Source of the DNA: Scilla litardierei
Taxonomy: Eukaryota > Streptophyta > Magnoliopsida > Asparagales > Asparagaceae
Length of the DNA: 64,000 nucleotides
Direction: 5' to 3'
NCBI GenBank assembly: GCA_030789695.1
Contig: CM061142.1
Location: 801,217,610 to 801,281,609 of the forward strand
Shown: positions 33,385-44,700 of the stretch, in pieces
How the letters are laid out: every line of letters starts with the position of its first letter
Numbering within the stretch: position 1 is the stretch's first letter
Position numbers and translations under genes: made by a program
The notes under the pieces: model-generated
Databases searched by the model: none
What the model was told of the DNA's origin: nothing
Seen by the model: only the letters and a program-made list of their open reading frames with translations

Positions 33385-35431
33385 TGTTGGATCTGGATCC
33401 TAGCCTAGGGGGGTGAATAGGCTTATAAAATAATTCGTGCAACCCACGAACAAACTCAGTTATAGCAGCAACAGAGTAAATAAAATGCAGACAGAGAGTA
33501 CACCGCAGATTTACCCTGGTTCGGTCGCCCCAACGACCTACTCCAGCCCCCAAAACAGATACTAGTATTGAATAGTGCAATAGGTACAAAACCACAAGTT
33601 AAAGCACGCTCAGAGCACCCTCTACGTATCTACACTCGCCAGGCTCTCAGTACCCCACACACAGTGTTTCCTCTCACTATCAATCCTAGTAATGCTTTCT
33701 ACCAGCTAGTCCCAAACTAGCTGGGTCCCACTTGTCTAGCCCCAACCAGACAAGTCCCAAAATAGTCCCAAATATGGTAAATTTTCCCCTACAGAGATCG
33801 CTACGTTAAGACACGAATAAAAGAGTTAAGGGTTTAGAAATGCTCAGTTCATGTCCGTGTAGCCATCTCTGTCAATCAGCACGTCGTCAGCTCCAATCTG
33901 ACGCAAGCGGTGTCTCAATCTGACTCCTGGATGCCAAGTTATGTACTGGTTTGTGCGCAAATCAATTGCAGTTCAATCCTTAAATAGTGGCCGGTCTGTG
34001 CGCTCAGCAACTCCCTTTAAATCAGCGGTCGATGCACAGAGCAGATTAGTTCAAACCAAATAATTAAGAGGCATGTGCGCAGAGCAGCTCCTTTAAACAC
34101 CCAAAGCCACGTCACACTTTAAATTTCGTGCTTCAGTGATTTTTGCTTTTCGATCTATCGTGATCAAGCGGCCGCCATATTTAATCTCCCCGCTGATTTC
34201 TATCCCACGCAATCTTATCCGTTCGCTTCGATTTCAAGTCATGCAGCGGCTGTCTTCGTCGTCGACTTCTCCGTCCGACTACAACGAGTTCTTCAGCGAT
34301 AGCGGCGGTCTTCTGCACACGATGATGACGACGGCGAAGCAAACTCCGAGCGGCGAACTGCTTCAACGACGGCGTGTTCCTAGGGCAGCGACAGCGGTGA
34401 CTCCTCACGGCGAGACTTCGACAACGGCTTTCCTTCGTCGTGCGGCAGCTGTCTTCAAGATGCAGGGGCGAGTTCTTCTATGGCGACGAGCAGCAACTCG
34501 GAGCGACGGCGATTCAGATCTTCTCCGATGATGAAGAGCTCTCCGGTAGTGCGGGCGTGATCTCGTTCATAGGCTTCTTCTCCGATGATCTGTGCTCGCT
34601 TGACACCGATGGCGAAGCTTCGTCGTGCAGCACTTACTTCGGCAATGGTGTCGACTGCGGCGTGCTGGGTCTACAAGATGTCGAGGTCAGAAGCTTTGTC
34701 TTCGCTTCGACAACGGTTCTCCGATGATGGGCTTCGATTCACTGTGGTGTCTTCTCCATTCAACAGCGAGATAGATGACGCCGACAACCCCGTGCAGCAC
34801 CTCAGCTTCTTTCACGGCGACGGCTCTTCGGTGATGGCGCTGGCGGGCTCTTCTCCTATGATGACGTGAAGTTTTCTTTTTGAAGAGCTAGTGGCTTTGG
34901 GAAACATAGAGGGTTTTTGGCTTTGGGAATTTTGCTTGCATTGGAGATTATTTGACAGCCGCAATAAAAATTTTGTTGCCCTCTCTCATATATTTTATTG
35001 TATGCCGCACACTTGGAAATTTTGAATAGCCGTGTTTTTTTTCAACCCTAGGAGAAGTGAATATAAAGGGCTAGGGTTAAGAAATTAGAAATTAGAAGTT
35101 GTTGGCAAGGGATGGGATCAAGGAAATAGAAGTTTTGGAATTGATTGGAAATTTGTATTTTCCTAGGAATTGGTATTGGCTAAGGAATTTGTATGGCAAT
35201 GAGATATATTCCAATAACCAAATAAGATTTGGCTCCATCTCTTCATATTGGACCAAGTCCAAGGTGTTTTAGCCAAAGCTCTCTCTCGCTCAAATAGCTA
35301 TATGAATAGTTCCTCCAAATAATGAAAGATGTATCGTTTCGCCAATCCTGAAACACACTAGGCACACACGTCAGATATAACGACACGTTTGTCATCATCA
35401 AACCAAAGATCCTAGATCGTTGCGTCCAACA
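33385..35431 (-). repeat. 5' LTR of element F
   Basis: 2047 bp, partner of 28165-30217. Includes the GC-rich segment copy at 34138-34869. Confidence 0.92.
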
Positions 35432-36440
35432 ACAAAATCTCAAGGATTGCGTATAATATGATGTACTTCTTTTTTGTATTTCCTAAATGTTTATATATTA
35501 CTGTCAATGTGTTTAATAGCATACAAAGTTGTGAATGTTTTATGGAGCATTTTTAATTAAAAAGTATGTTGGACAGATATAAGGTTAGCTTTCTCACACA
35601 GGTAACCGCCTTCATCATTTACGAAATGAGTAGAGACGAGACGAGATTTTAAATTATTTATCAGATGGATAATTATGATGTTTAGGCTTAAAATAAGAAG
35701 TCGACTAATGACTAAGGAGTCATTATGGTTATAAATGTGAATTTTGGAATTCACATCATCTGTCTTAGATGCTAAATGTGAGTCCTAGTCGGTTAATGTG
35801 CATAGATTAAAGGACTCACAGTTAGACATAGTGATGTCTAATTATCATTTGTACAACACCATGTGTTGAGATATACACTCCATGAGAAAGGAAAAAGTGT
35901 TGTAACACATGTTTCATACCATGTGTGCATAAGAGACCAAAGGGTTTAAACGTAAGTTTGATCTCAACTTACTATTGTGTGAGACACTAAGGCCTTGAGA
36001 GCTTTAATCTAGTACCCTCAGGACTTCAATCGGGTTCTTGAGGCTTGGCTTAATGTTCTTTATCTTAAGGTGTTGCCAAGAGATCGCGATGGATTCAGTC
36101 TGGCGGGCACACTTGGAAAAGTGAGTTAAGCATGTTCGATAGAATCACGAAAAGAGGAAGATCATTTCGAGTATCACATTGATTTGTGTTCACCGGTCGA
36201 CCAGTTGGACTTATACAAAGTTCAAATGTGAATGCAAAATACATGAGATCAAGGGATAATACTTAATGTGATTTAGTGACCTAAGGTGATGCATACTTTT
36301 GATCTACTTATATGAGTTGCTATGACTCCTAACCGTTATATAGCACCGAAGTCTTTCAGTATACTGGTTGCACGATCTATTTCTCTTGTATGAATTGGTA
36401 CAGAATAAAGAGAACAAGTTTCTTTATATATCCCATTATG
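35432..36440 (+). other. 3' untranslated region of element E (after element F)
   Basis: AT-rich sequence between the F insertion and the polypurine tract. No supported ORF. Long 3' regions of this kind are known in some copia lineages. Confidence 0.55.
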
Positions 36441-36453
36441 TGTGAGTGGGAGA
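36441..36453 (+). other. Polypurine tract of element E
   Basis: TGTGAGTGGGAGA directly before the 3' LTR. Confidence 0.75.
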
Positions 36454-37099
36454 TATTGGTATATGATGGATAATGACCAAGTTATTTCACTCATAAGTGA
36501 GTGATAACTTGGCAAATACATCCATTTGTTAATAAGAAGAAGGGTTGTATTAGCTTGGATTATCATTGATACAATGGCTTTCCCTCACATATATACTACA
36601 TAGCTCATCATTATGAGCACATGAACCGAAGAGTCATCACAATACCCTAAGAGATAGCACAATACCCCAAGAGACAACACAATAACCAAAGAGACACAAA
36701 CCTATTTCCTAGATACTCTAATTAATATCTTAACACCATTAATGGAATACCTAAGTTTTGGACTAAGGAAATGCCACAAATGTGTATAAAGTAGTTTTTG
36801 GGTGGTTGCTATAACTACAAAAAGTAGTTATGATCTGAATTTGAATCCCAACAAGTAGGAAGTCTATAAATAACATTCCCCTCTCGTGAGAATGATTATT
36901 TTTTTGCAGAGAATAACTACTATCAAAATGCCTTCATCTTCCACAAGAGAATGCCTCAAAAGAGAGAGATGTAGGTTGTGAGAACTAATAGATTTTCCCT
37001 GGTGTGATCATCTACAACGGACTGTTAAAGAAGCCTTGACGTTTAACTCTTCCGCTGCGTATCCACGGAGATTGATAAGTCTTCTTCCAAATCACTTCA
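36454..37099 (+). repeat. 3' LTR of element E
   Basis: 646 bp. It begins TATTGG (TG mutated to TA) and ends CTTCA. It matches the 5' LTR, apart from about 200 bp (near 36526-36735) absent from 22695-23135. Confidence 0.9.
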
Positions 37100-37104
37100 C
37101 ACCC
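37100..37104. repeat. Target site duplication of element E (right copy)
   Basis: CACCC, identical to 22690-22694. Confidence 0.93.
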
Positions 37105-37523
37105 TATTGCAAGCTTATCCATCACAGGATGCAGCATCTGATCCCATTCAATCACCAATTAATTTATATTGTCATCGCAGGTTGAAGGTATAGCAAATTC
37201 CTTGTATATGACTCAAAACCACTGTATAACATTCTTTTGCTACTTCCACACATTTCTGTTGAGTAAGAAAAAGAATTGATTCACTTTCATAAAAATTATA
37301 AAAATAAAGGAAAAAACAAAGAAAACGAAAAAAAAAACAATATGATGTTTACATGATCCCTCACACCTGTCAATTTTCTGGGGATAAATGGGAATGGATG
37401 TTAGATACAAGGAGACATGTAAATGTTTCGTATCACAGAAAATTTCCAACTCGAGCATAGCATTGGATTAATTACATGCTCAAGCCTGTAAGAAACCCAA
37501 CAGAGAGTTTAAGTTGATGTTTT
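37105..37523 (-). other. 3' flank and probable 3' UTR of the phosphatase gene
   Basis: AT-rich sequence between the stop codon of the phosphatase gene and element E. The poly(A) site cannot be fixed from sequence alone. If the transcript were longer than about 420 bases past the stop, it would read into element E. Confidence 0.5.
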
Positions 37524-39842
37524 CTAGGAAGCCAATGTTGTCGGAGAACAGCTATCATGTACACAGGCCAAGACATCCCTGTAATCTCTCGAGATGGTGA
37601 AAGAATCATATACCTGGCCATCACTACTCCTTTTGTACTCAAAAAGAAGCGAAGAATGATTGAATGAAGTCAGCTTAACGAACCCGTAGTTACTGTCTCG
37701 AAACAGCGACCAGTCGGTTTGTACAGTGGCGAAGTCGGAAAGATGACTGCCGCCCCCGCCAGCAACTACATGGATGGTGCCGTTCATTGTCCCAGCATAG
37801 CGAGATTTCTCTTTGCTGACGCATTGGTTCTGCATTTGAGTGCACATATTAGCACTCCATTGTCAATACATGAGAGCAAGAATCAGTAGGAAGTATTGAA
37901 ATGTACCTGATAGATTGGGCAGGTTCTCTCATAGTTATGCACATGACCATAAAAGGCGATGTCCACTCTATATTTCTGCCAGAGCTTCTCTAAGCTCTCT
38001 CTTCCCATGGGCTCCTCGAACGACCCCTCCTCGACGTAGAAAGAGGACGACGAGTAGCCAAGAACGCGATGGGCGGCAAAAATCAGCCAGGGTTGTTTTC
38101 TCCTATCGACCGACGCCAAGCAGTTCTCGATGAATCTGTACTGTTCGGTGCCTTCTCTCCAGTCATGTTCAGTGTCGGCTATGCAGAATCTGAACATGCC
38201 ATAATCTGTGGCATACCTGCAATTTTAGACAGAAACAGTCATTTTACATTCCTACAGCCGATATCCACAAATGTCGCGGATAGTTGTTAATGAATTACCA
38301 GAACTTTGCTCTGTTCTCAGCTGGCACATAAAACATGGTCTCAGCGAGCACCCCACATTCTCCTCCAGAGTCTTGGGTGTTATAAAAGGATCCTGTTCCT
38401 GGCCAATCTCTCTCATGGTTACCGCTGCATCGCAGTAAACCACATAAATTTACATAATATTCATAAATTTTTGTAAACCAGCTATGGTGTGCTAACCTCG
38501 CGATCATGTAGGGAACGGTAGATGCAATGGGTTCAACTTGCGAGGTGAACTGATCCCACTGCGATATGTATCCGTTGGCATAGGTTATGTCTCCGATATG
38601 GAAAACAACGTCGATGTTGTCCAGGTCCTTGACCAGCTGATCAGTTGTGTTCAACGAGCCCGGCTGGTAATTGCTGTATTCATTTGAGCCATCTCTCTCT
38701 GCCTGAAAAATCCCATATTCTGGTGAGTCTCCAGCAACTTAACTGAGGATACATTAATTATTTTTCTCAATAATCACTAATTTCTTGCAACTTATTATGA
38801 ATATGTCCCTAGCTATTTTCCTAACAGATGACCATAAGAAGAATACATTTTCACTTGACGATATTCATCATATTAGAGAATGCGAATATATGTACCTTTC
38901 CCATGTCACCGAAGATTATGACTCGTTGCAACGAGTTCTGTCCTGGATAAGGGGATGCGCGGAAAGAATAAGCCTTGCTCCAAACATATGTTCCATCAAA
39001 CAGTTGATGGCCGAGCTTGTAGGTATATCTAAATTAGTAGCGAAAAATATAAGCAATATCGCAATATGAAAACAAACCAACAAGATGATGGTGAGAGATG
39101 AAGATAGTAAAGGTTTACACAGCATTAGGCCACAAGTCTCTCAAGAAGCTTGTATGTATGTAACCGGGATGTCTCCATCCAAACGTCCGGGCTGGTGAAC
39201 CTACACGAACGAACAAAAAACGCTTCTACTACTGAAAATTTTGCGTCGGGTGGAATTATGCTCCAAACTGCATCAAATCTGGTTCATACCGCACATATCA
39301 TTGCGACTGAATGTTAATGTTCCGGCTGGAGAGTGGGTCTTTGGTCCCTTGTATGCTCCCCATTCCACAAAAGGGAGTGCTTCGTCTATGTCGTACCCAC
39401 TCGTCCAGGTTACAGCCATCTGTAAATTTGAATAAACAGAAAGAAACAACCAAATTAAATTGAGATTTCACTAATGACAACATGATTCAACTGTAATGAA
39501 TTAAACTCTGTAATGCAATCCGCTTGCCTCATTCCAAGCGTTCCCCTGCGACAGCCGCGGATAGACTGGTGCTTTTGGATTTGCAAAGGCGATTGTGTTC
39601 GAGACTGCAACAAGTTTTGGCTGCGAATAATCCAAGGTACAAGTTGGATAACATATTGGCATAAAAGACATTTGAGAAAACTTAGGATATATAGGATACT
39701 GAATTGCACGGATACATACATTTGCGAGCCCGCCGGAAAACAAAGCCAGGGAGAAATCTGATCTTTGGTTGATCAATTGGAACCTCAACGTTCCGTTGCC
39801 AGTGTGTACATACTTGGGATTTGAATAATTTGCGAACTGGTA
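37524..39842 (-). CDS. Purple acid phosphatase, PAP1/PAP27-like (5' part missing from window)
   Basis: Nine minus-strand exons read as one frame: 39842-39720, 39620-39528, 39419-39290, 39200-39119, 39028-38896, 38702-38497, 38424-38299, 38216-37907 and 37829-37524 (TAG stop). The product covers the fibronectin-like N-terminal domain in part (YQFANYSNP, LINQRSDFSLALFSGGL) and the whole metallophosphoesterase domain. Metal-ligand blocks seen are GDMG, GDITY, GNHE, an AH stretch (FAAHRVLGYS) and GHVHNYE. The C-terminus has the family tail (YGFVKL...SFTISRDYRD). Family members act on phosphate esters in the secretory or extracellular space; some in this subgroup are annotated as possibly inactive. 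The first exon (signal peptide and start of the N-domain) is not found up to 40707, so it lies beyond the inserted elements or is lost. All splice sites are GT-AG except the intron after 39528, which begins GC. Confidence 0.92.
39421..39527 (-). other. GC-AG intron of the phosphatase gene
   Basis: Exon ends ...TGGAATGAG and the intron begins GCAAGC; the next exon begins ATGGCTGTAACC after TTTACAG. The WNE-M junction fits the family alignment in phase 0 and no GT donor lies nearby. Confidence 0.8.
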
Positions 39843-40049
39843 CTGCATCCATCGTAGTTGTCAATGAAAGTTAGTGCCATTAAAACAGACGTCAAGAAAA
39901 ATGTAGCCTAAACTTCAAACGCCTACGTTTCAAACATTCTACGCATATTTGAAGTCCTTAATCTACGCATATTTGAAGTCATTTAAATAGAAAGGTTGTG
40001 TACTTCCAAATGAAAGATGATCATTTAAGTATAAAGTTTTTGGCTTTAA
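39843..40049 (-). other. Phosphatase intron sequence upstream of the first visible exon
   Basis: The acceptor ...GGATGCAG precedes TACCAGTTCGCA. No exon is visible here or at 40560-40707. The intron, or upstream flank, continues into the MITE and element G. Confidence 0.6.
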
Positions 40050-40556
40050 AGGCCTGTTTCTGTGAGAATGGGTTGGGATTTAGAATAGTAAATCTTGGTG
40101 GAATCTTGATGTGGGGCCTACGGGTTGGAAAGTTGGTTTGAGAATTGTATGTGAGCTCCACACAACTTTCTTGTGTTTGTGTTTGTATGTTTCTTTTGTT
40201 GAGAAAGTTCTTTGGAAAAGTTTGATGTGTGGTCCACTAGTTAATTAATTGTAATTAAAAAAGAGGGAGAAAATTGGCGGGAGTTGCTGCAATTGGGTAA
40301 AATAGAAGAGAGATAGTGGAGTGGGGCACACACACCCGCTTTCTCACCGAGCTGGAGCAAAATCCGTGCAAAATGCGGGGATTGGGCGGGCTGCTTCGCG
40401 TTGCTCCACGTCGGCGCCAACAGGGTCGGAGTTCAACCCATTTTTGAAAGCAAAAGGAACGAGTTGCTTTGAAACTGGATGATTTGACAGTGAACAGTGA
40501 GAACTCAGTGAAATTTTTTCACTTTCTCCGCTCCTTTTTGCAAAAGAAACAGGCCC
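40050..40556. mobile_element. PIF/Harbinger-like MITE
   Basis: 507 bp with 12-bp terminal inverted repeats, AGGCCTGTTTCT at the left and AGAAACAGGCCC at the right (one mismatch), flanked by TAA at 40047-40049 and 40557-40559. The TIR and the TWA duplication fit PIF/Harbinger. No transposase is present. It sits in or near the first visible intron of the phosphatase gene. Confidence 0.82.
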
Positions 40557-40702
40557 TAAATATAAGGCATTAATTTTGGGAATTAATTTTGTTTTCTCAC
40601 GTAACCAACTATTCTCTTCGTCTCAGTAGTGCCTCGCTTGCCTTGCTTATTTTCATAGCTTCTTCCAACCAAAAATAAAAATTAAGCACAAAAATTAAAT
40701 AG

Positions 40703-40707
40703 AATGC
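40703..40707. repeat. Target site duplication of element G (left copy)
   Basis: AATGC, identical to 47320-47324. Confidence 0.93.
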
Positions 40708-40836
40708 TGTTATGAATAGGACCCATTGGGCCTATTGGGTATCCACCCACATGAGTACCCATTATGAATACTATATAAAGGAGGCTAGGGGTTTCCTAGC
40801 CTCAACCTTCTCCACACCTGTTTCTCGTTCACAACA
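40708..40836 (+). repeat. 5' LTR of element G
   Basis: TGTTATGAATAGG...TTCACAACA, 129 bp, with a CTATATAAAGG box at about 40770-40781. Confidence 0.92.
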
Positions 40837-40850
40837 CGTTATCAGCACGA
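40837..40850 (+). other. Presumed primer binding site of element G
   Basis: CGTTATCAGCACGA directly after the 5' LTR; not the usual TGGTATCAGAGC. It recurs in Ale/Retrofit-like copia elements as far as I know; the primer is not certain. Confidence 0.5.
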
Positions 40851-41260
40851 TCACGCTCGATGGAAGAAGCGACGGCTCGTGAGAGGAAGGCGCCCGGCGG
40901 AAGCTCCGTCAAATTTTTTCGCGATGCAAAGTTTCGTAAGACGACGCGGAATCTTCGGGCATCCTTCATCAAACGTCGCTAGATCTGGAGGACGGATCTA
41001 GTGGGTAAGCCTAAACAATTTTCTAGATCTAATACATATTTTTATGTGATCTAGATATAAAAAATATAATTGTTTATGCATGGATCTAAATTATTAGATC
41101 AAAAACTTGATTGTTTATATGCAAAATCAACGTTTTTACATTAAAAATCTAATTTTTATTAGATATAACGTCGATTTAGAGTCTAAAAAATTGCCTTTTT
41201 AAAGATAAAAATCTGTTTTTAATAGATTTACAAAAAAGGGGGTTTTTTCTTCTTGCCCTA
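40851..41260 (+). other. Leader of element G
   Basis: Holds a short GC-rich start (40855-41010), then a T-rich stretch with repeated TAGATCTAA-type words. A GTAAG at 41006 could be a splice donor of an unspliced leader; no acceptor was assigned. No supported ORF. Confidence 0.4.
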
Positions 41261-41267
41261 GCCGCCG

Positions 41268-41730
41268 CCCCGTGGCGGCGGCCGCCGGCAGGCCGTCCCC
41301 CTAAAGGGGGGTGCTGCCGCCGGCGAGCCCCCTGAAGGGGGGCGCCGGCGGCCCGCCCCCCTGAGGGGGGCTCTGCCGTCGGTAGGCCCCCCTGAAGGGG
41401 GGCGTCGGCGGGCCCCCTGGAGGGGGGCCGCCCCCCTGAAGGGGGGCGACGACGCCCCCCCCCCCCCCGAGGGGGGGCGCCGGCGGGCCCCCCCGAGGGG
41501 GGGCGGACCGGGGGGCCCGCCGGCGTCCCCCAAAGGGGGGGCGCTGCCGTCGGCAGCCCCCCTTGAAGGGGGCGCCGGCGGCCCCCCTGAGGGGGGGGCG
41601 CCGGCGGGCCACCCCCCGCGGGGGTGCTGCCGCCGGCAGGCCCCCTGACGTGGGGCGCCGACAGGCCCCCCGAAGGGGGGCGCCGGGCAGGCCGCCCCTC
41701 CTGAAGGTGGGTGCCGGCGGCGCCGGCAGC
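41268..41730. repeat. GC-hairpin array of element G
   Basis: About fifteen short inverted repeats of the form GCCCCCCT-GA-AGGGGGGC, joined by CGCCGGCGG-type linkers, spaced roughly 25-45 bp. Extreme GC content inside an AT-rich element. A minus-strand ORF of 219 codons (41835-41176) crosses it but encodes only a Pro/Gly/Arg/Ala repeat and is best read as a by-product. Confidence 0.85.
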
Positions 41731-44700
41731 GCCGCGCCGCTGCCTACGGGCGGCGGCCGTCATCCCTCCCCCTCTCCCGCATTGAAACCCTAGGGAAACC
41801 CTAGGGCTTGGGGAGATGGGCCTTTTTAGGCCCAATAATGAAAAATAAATGGATATTTAAATTAAATTTTAATTCCAGCCCATTGAGTTTTTCTACCCAA
41901 ATTGGGCCCAGAATTGATCTTTAATTTATTTCTTTAAAATTTCATTATAATTTCCCGAAAAATTCTGGATAAATCCAGAAAATCAGGGAAAATCAGGGGA
42001 TGGGGATTTAAGCATTAATACCCCCTTTTGAGGGTATTGAGGGCAAGTTATAAATATGTTCATAAAAGGGCTATTCAGCTATTGATTAAAGATTTTCTTC
42101 TTTTGTCTTTTTCTGATTAATTATCTGCGTAAATCATCACCACATTTTGTTGGATTATTTGATTAGTATTAAACGAAAAGTTTTCTCTTCATTTTTTAAT
42201 GCTAAGTGATGTTGCATACATTTCACTGCCCGTTGCATGATTCAACATTTAATATTATTACATGTCTGTGATAATTAAATGAATGTGTAGAAAATTATAT
42301 GCATGCCGCATATTTAATGATTTCTGTGATGTACATTTTTTTGAGCATGCTAAAATCTTTTTGATATAGTTTAACGCCTATAGCTAGACCATATATCTGC
42401 GATGAGATTATTTAAATGCCCGCAACATATAAATAGCATGTGTATACATCATACTTGTTTCAATTCAGATTAATTGAGCATAATTTTTAGCTTACAAGCT
42501 TTATATTATATGTATGATGGGCTCATCATATGACGATATTTATGACAACAAGACAATCATGATTTTAAAAAGTTTTAACATCATATCCACTTTGACAAAA
42601 TGAACCTGAAGTTCAAAATCAAATCAAAAGTCAGCACCTTTTCCCCTAATAAAATAAATATCAACAAAAACGATGGCTTATGCGATATTTTTTAAAGATA
42701 CGCATTTTGCGGTATATAGACATCTCACACTTATTGTCTATATGATCGAATATTGACACCAGCAGTTGTCATAACACCGCTAAACTCTTTTAGAGTAATC
42801 TCACCTTACTTTTAAGTGTATGCCCGAAGTCATGACTTAATAGATAAGTGAGAAATTATAAATTTTGTAGCCACGTATTTGTTTTCCCCTCTGAGCATGA
42901 CAAACTATCCACAATTTGAACGACTCAAGAAAATGGCCTGAAGCTATACTCGAGCACTCAAATAGACTTTTTAAAAGTCTCTAATTAATTAGAAAAGTGG
43001 AAGTATAAAATAATTTGCTCAAACCCCTGCTTATGTCTCCTTAGCAAGACTAATTTTCATTGTCCTTTATAAATAAGGAATATTGAAATCAGGTGAAGTT
43101 CAGGATCAAACATTACCCGAACAAGGAAAACTTAAAACAGAGGAAGTCTTGTATTAAATGGGAAAGTGAAAATATGATATACCTCGACACGGAGTAAGCA
43201 ATGGCAAGCAAATATCGGACCAGAAGTTTCTGATAAGAGCCATAATGTTTTTGCAAACATAAATGTGCATTAACTTATGCCATATAAAAATACATACATA
43301 TCTAGTCAAAACGACGAAAGTCTAATTGACCTTATTTATATTTAGCTACTCCCCGAGGACGAATAAATTTTGAAATCAAATATAATCTGTTGTCATAACA
43401 TAAGTCTAAATGAGCATAATTATTGTTGTATGTTTTCAAGAGCACACATCACACTATGTCACTTGTTGACTTAACAAAATCATCAGTATTATTCTCTTGT
43501 AGTTTTGATACATTTTATTTTACTGCGAATGATTTGCTATCTTGAATACCCCTAAAAAATAAAATGAGGATGCCATATACTCTCTGAAACTTATACATTT
43601 TCAATGGATATTCGTCAAATCGAAATCCCTAATGACTCAAGAAATAAATGAAGCCTGAAGCTTTGTCCCACAATGATCCGCACAATAGTCAATGTGAAGA
43701 TGTAATCCTTCACAGTTTGAACACAGTTCAACTATTACCGGACAAAATTAACTTGAGCATTTTAATGGACTTTTCAAAAGTCCTACATAAATTCAAAAAG
43801 AGGAATTATTTTGGAACACCAGAAGTGTCCAGAATCGACCAATTTTGGATCGATATCACCCTGGATTGATGATGCAAGACATCATCAACCAGACGAACCC
43901 GAAGATTCTTCAAAAAGGGTGAAACTTTCATTGTCCTATTCAAAAGGGAAAAATGATAATGAGATCATCTCCATTCACATGGACATTGACTCTCCCCACT
44001 TCCTCAAATGAATTTAAGATGATATACTATCATCATTAAAGATAATGAAGACCTTTAGGTCTCTTGAGAGTATTTAAGGGATATAAATAGGCTTTGTCCA
44101 CTCCCTTAAAATGACTGATGATGTACCTTTTTTGTGCACTCATCAATATATATCCTCTAAATGGTCATTATCCAACCACATTTTTTTTAAAAAAAATAGT
44201 GGTAACTGTGGATAAAAATGGGAAATAATAAATAATTAGCTACAGTGGTTACGTACACTCAGCTAAACACGCCATTAGAATCTTTTTATATGGGTCTGAT
44301 CAACTACATATAAATATTTTCTAAGAATGGGTTTAGAGCACATCTTAAAGATGGTACGTTTGCAACACTGTGTATGTGTTCTTGAAGAAACACTATATAA
44401 ACCGTCATTATGCCATAAAGAGAACACATTCATCAGGACTAACCAACTTTGATGAATAGATTCCAAAATCTCGTATGAGTAAGGCATTTATACACGTCTT
44501 ATAGATTGTGTGTTGATGGTAAAAAGGATCCTGAAGATCCTTCAATTCCCTATTTGGTTCAAATCATCTATGAGCCTGAAGCTCAAATTGACCATTTAAA
44601 AAGTAAATACACATGATCTGATTATAATCAGACTGACAATTTACATATTGTCAAAACTTTCACATCCCTGCTACTAAAAATCCAGCTAGGATTGACATAC

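Larger units (their letters stand above)
28165..35431 (-). mobile_element. Element F: gag-only SIRE-type LTR retrotransposon
   Basis: LTRs of about 2.05 kb at 28165-30217 and 33385-35431, closely similar, TGTTGGATC...TCCAACA. Primer site at 33371-33382 and polypurine tract at 30218-30232 on the minus strand. The 3.2-kb interior has a Gag with a zinc knuckle, a Gag C-terminal block, and about 1.3 kb of non-coding sequence. No protease, integrase, RT or RNase H is present. It matches the concept of gag-carrying non-autonomous elements (TR-GAG type) that rely on partners' polymerases. It is nested in element E. Confidence 0.9.
22695..37099 (+). mobile_element. Element E: old Ty1/copia retrotransposon interrupted by element F
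   Basis: 5' LTR 22695-23135, primer site 23136-23148, gag, protease, integrase, RT, RNase H to about 28164, then element F (28165-35431), a 1-kb 3' region, polypurine tract and 3' LTR 36454-37099. A perfect CACCC duplication flanks it. The LTRs are clearly diverged and the 3' copy has about 200 extra bases; all ORFs are damaged. Its right edge lies about 425 bp past the stop codon of the phosphatase gene. Confidence 0.92.

Noticed and set aside
41176..41835. 219-codon minus-strand ORF rich in Pro, Gly, Arg and Ala
   Set aside because: It is the translation of the GC-hairpin array; all frames through such a repeat stay open, and no domain is seen.
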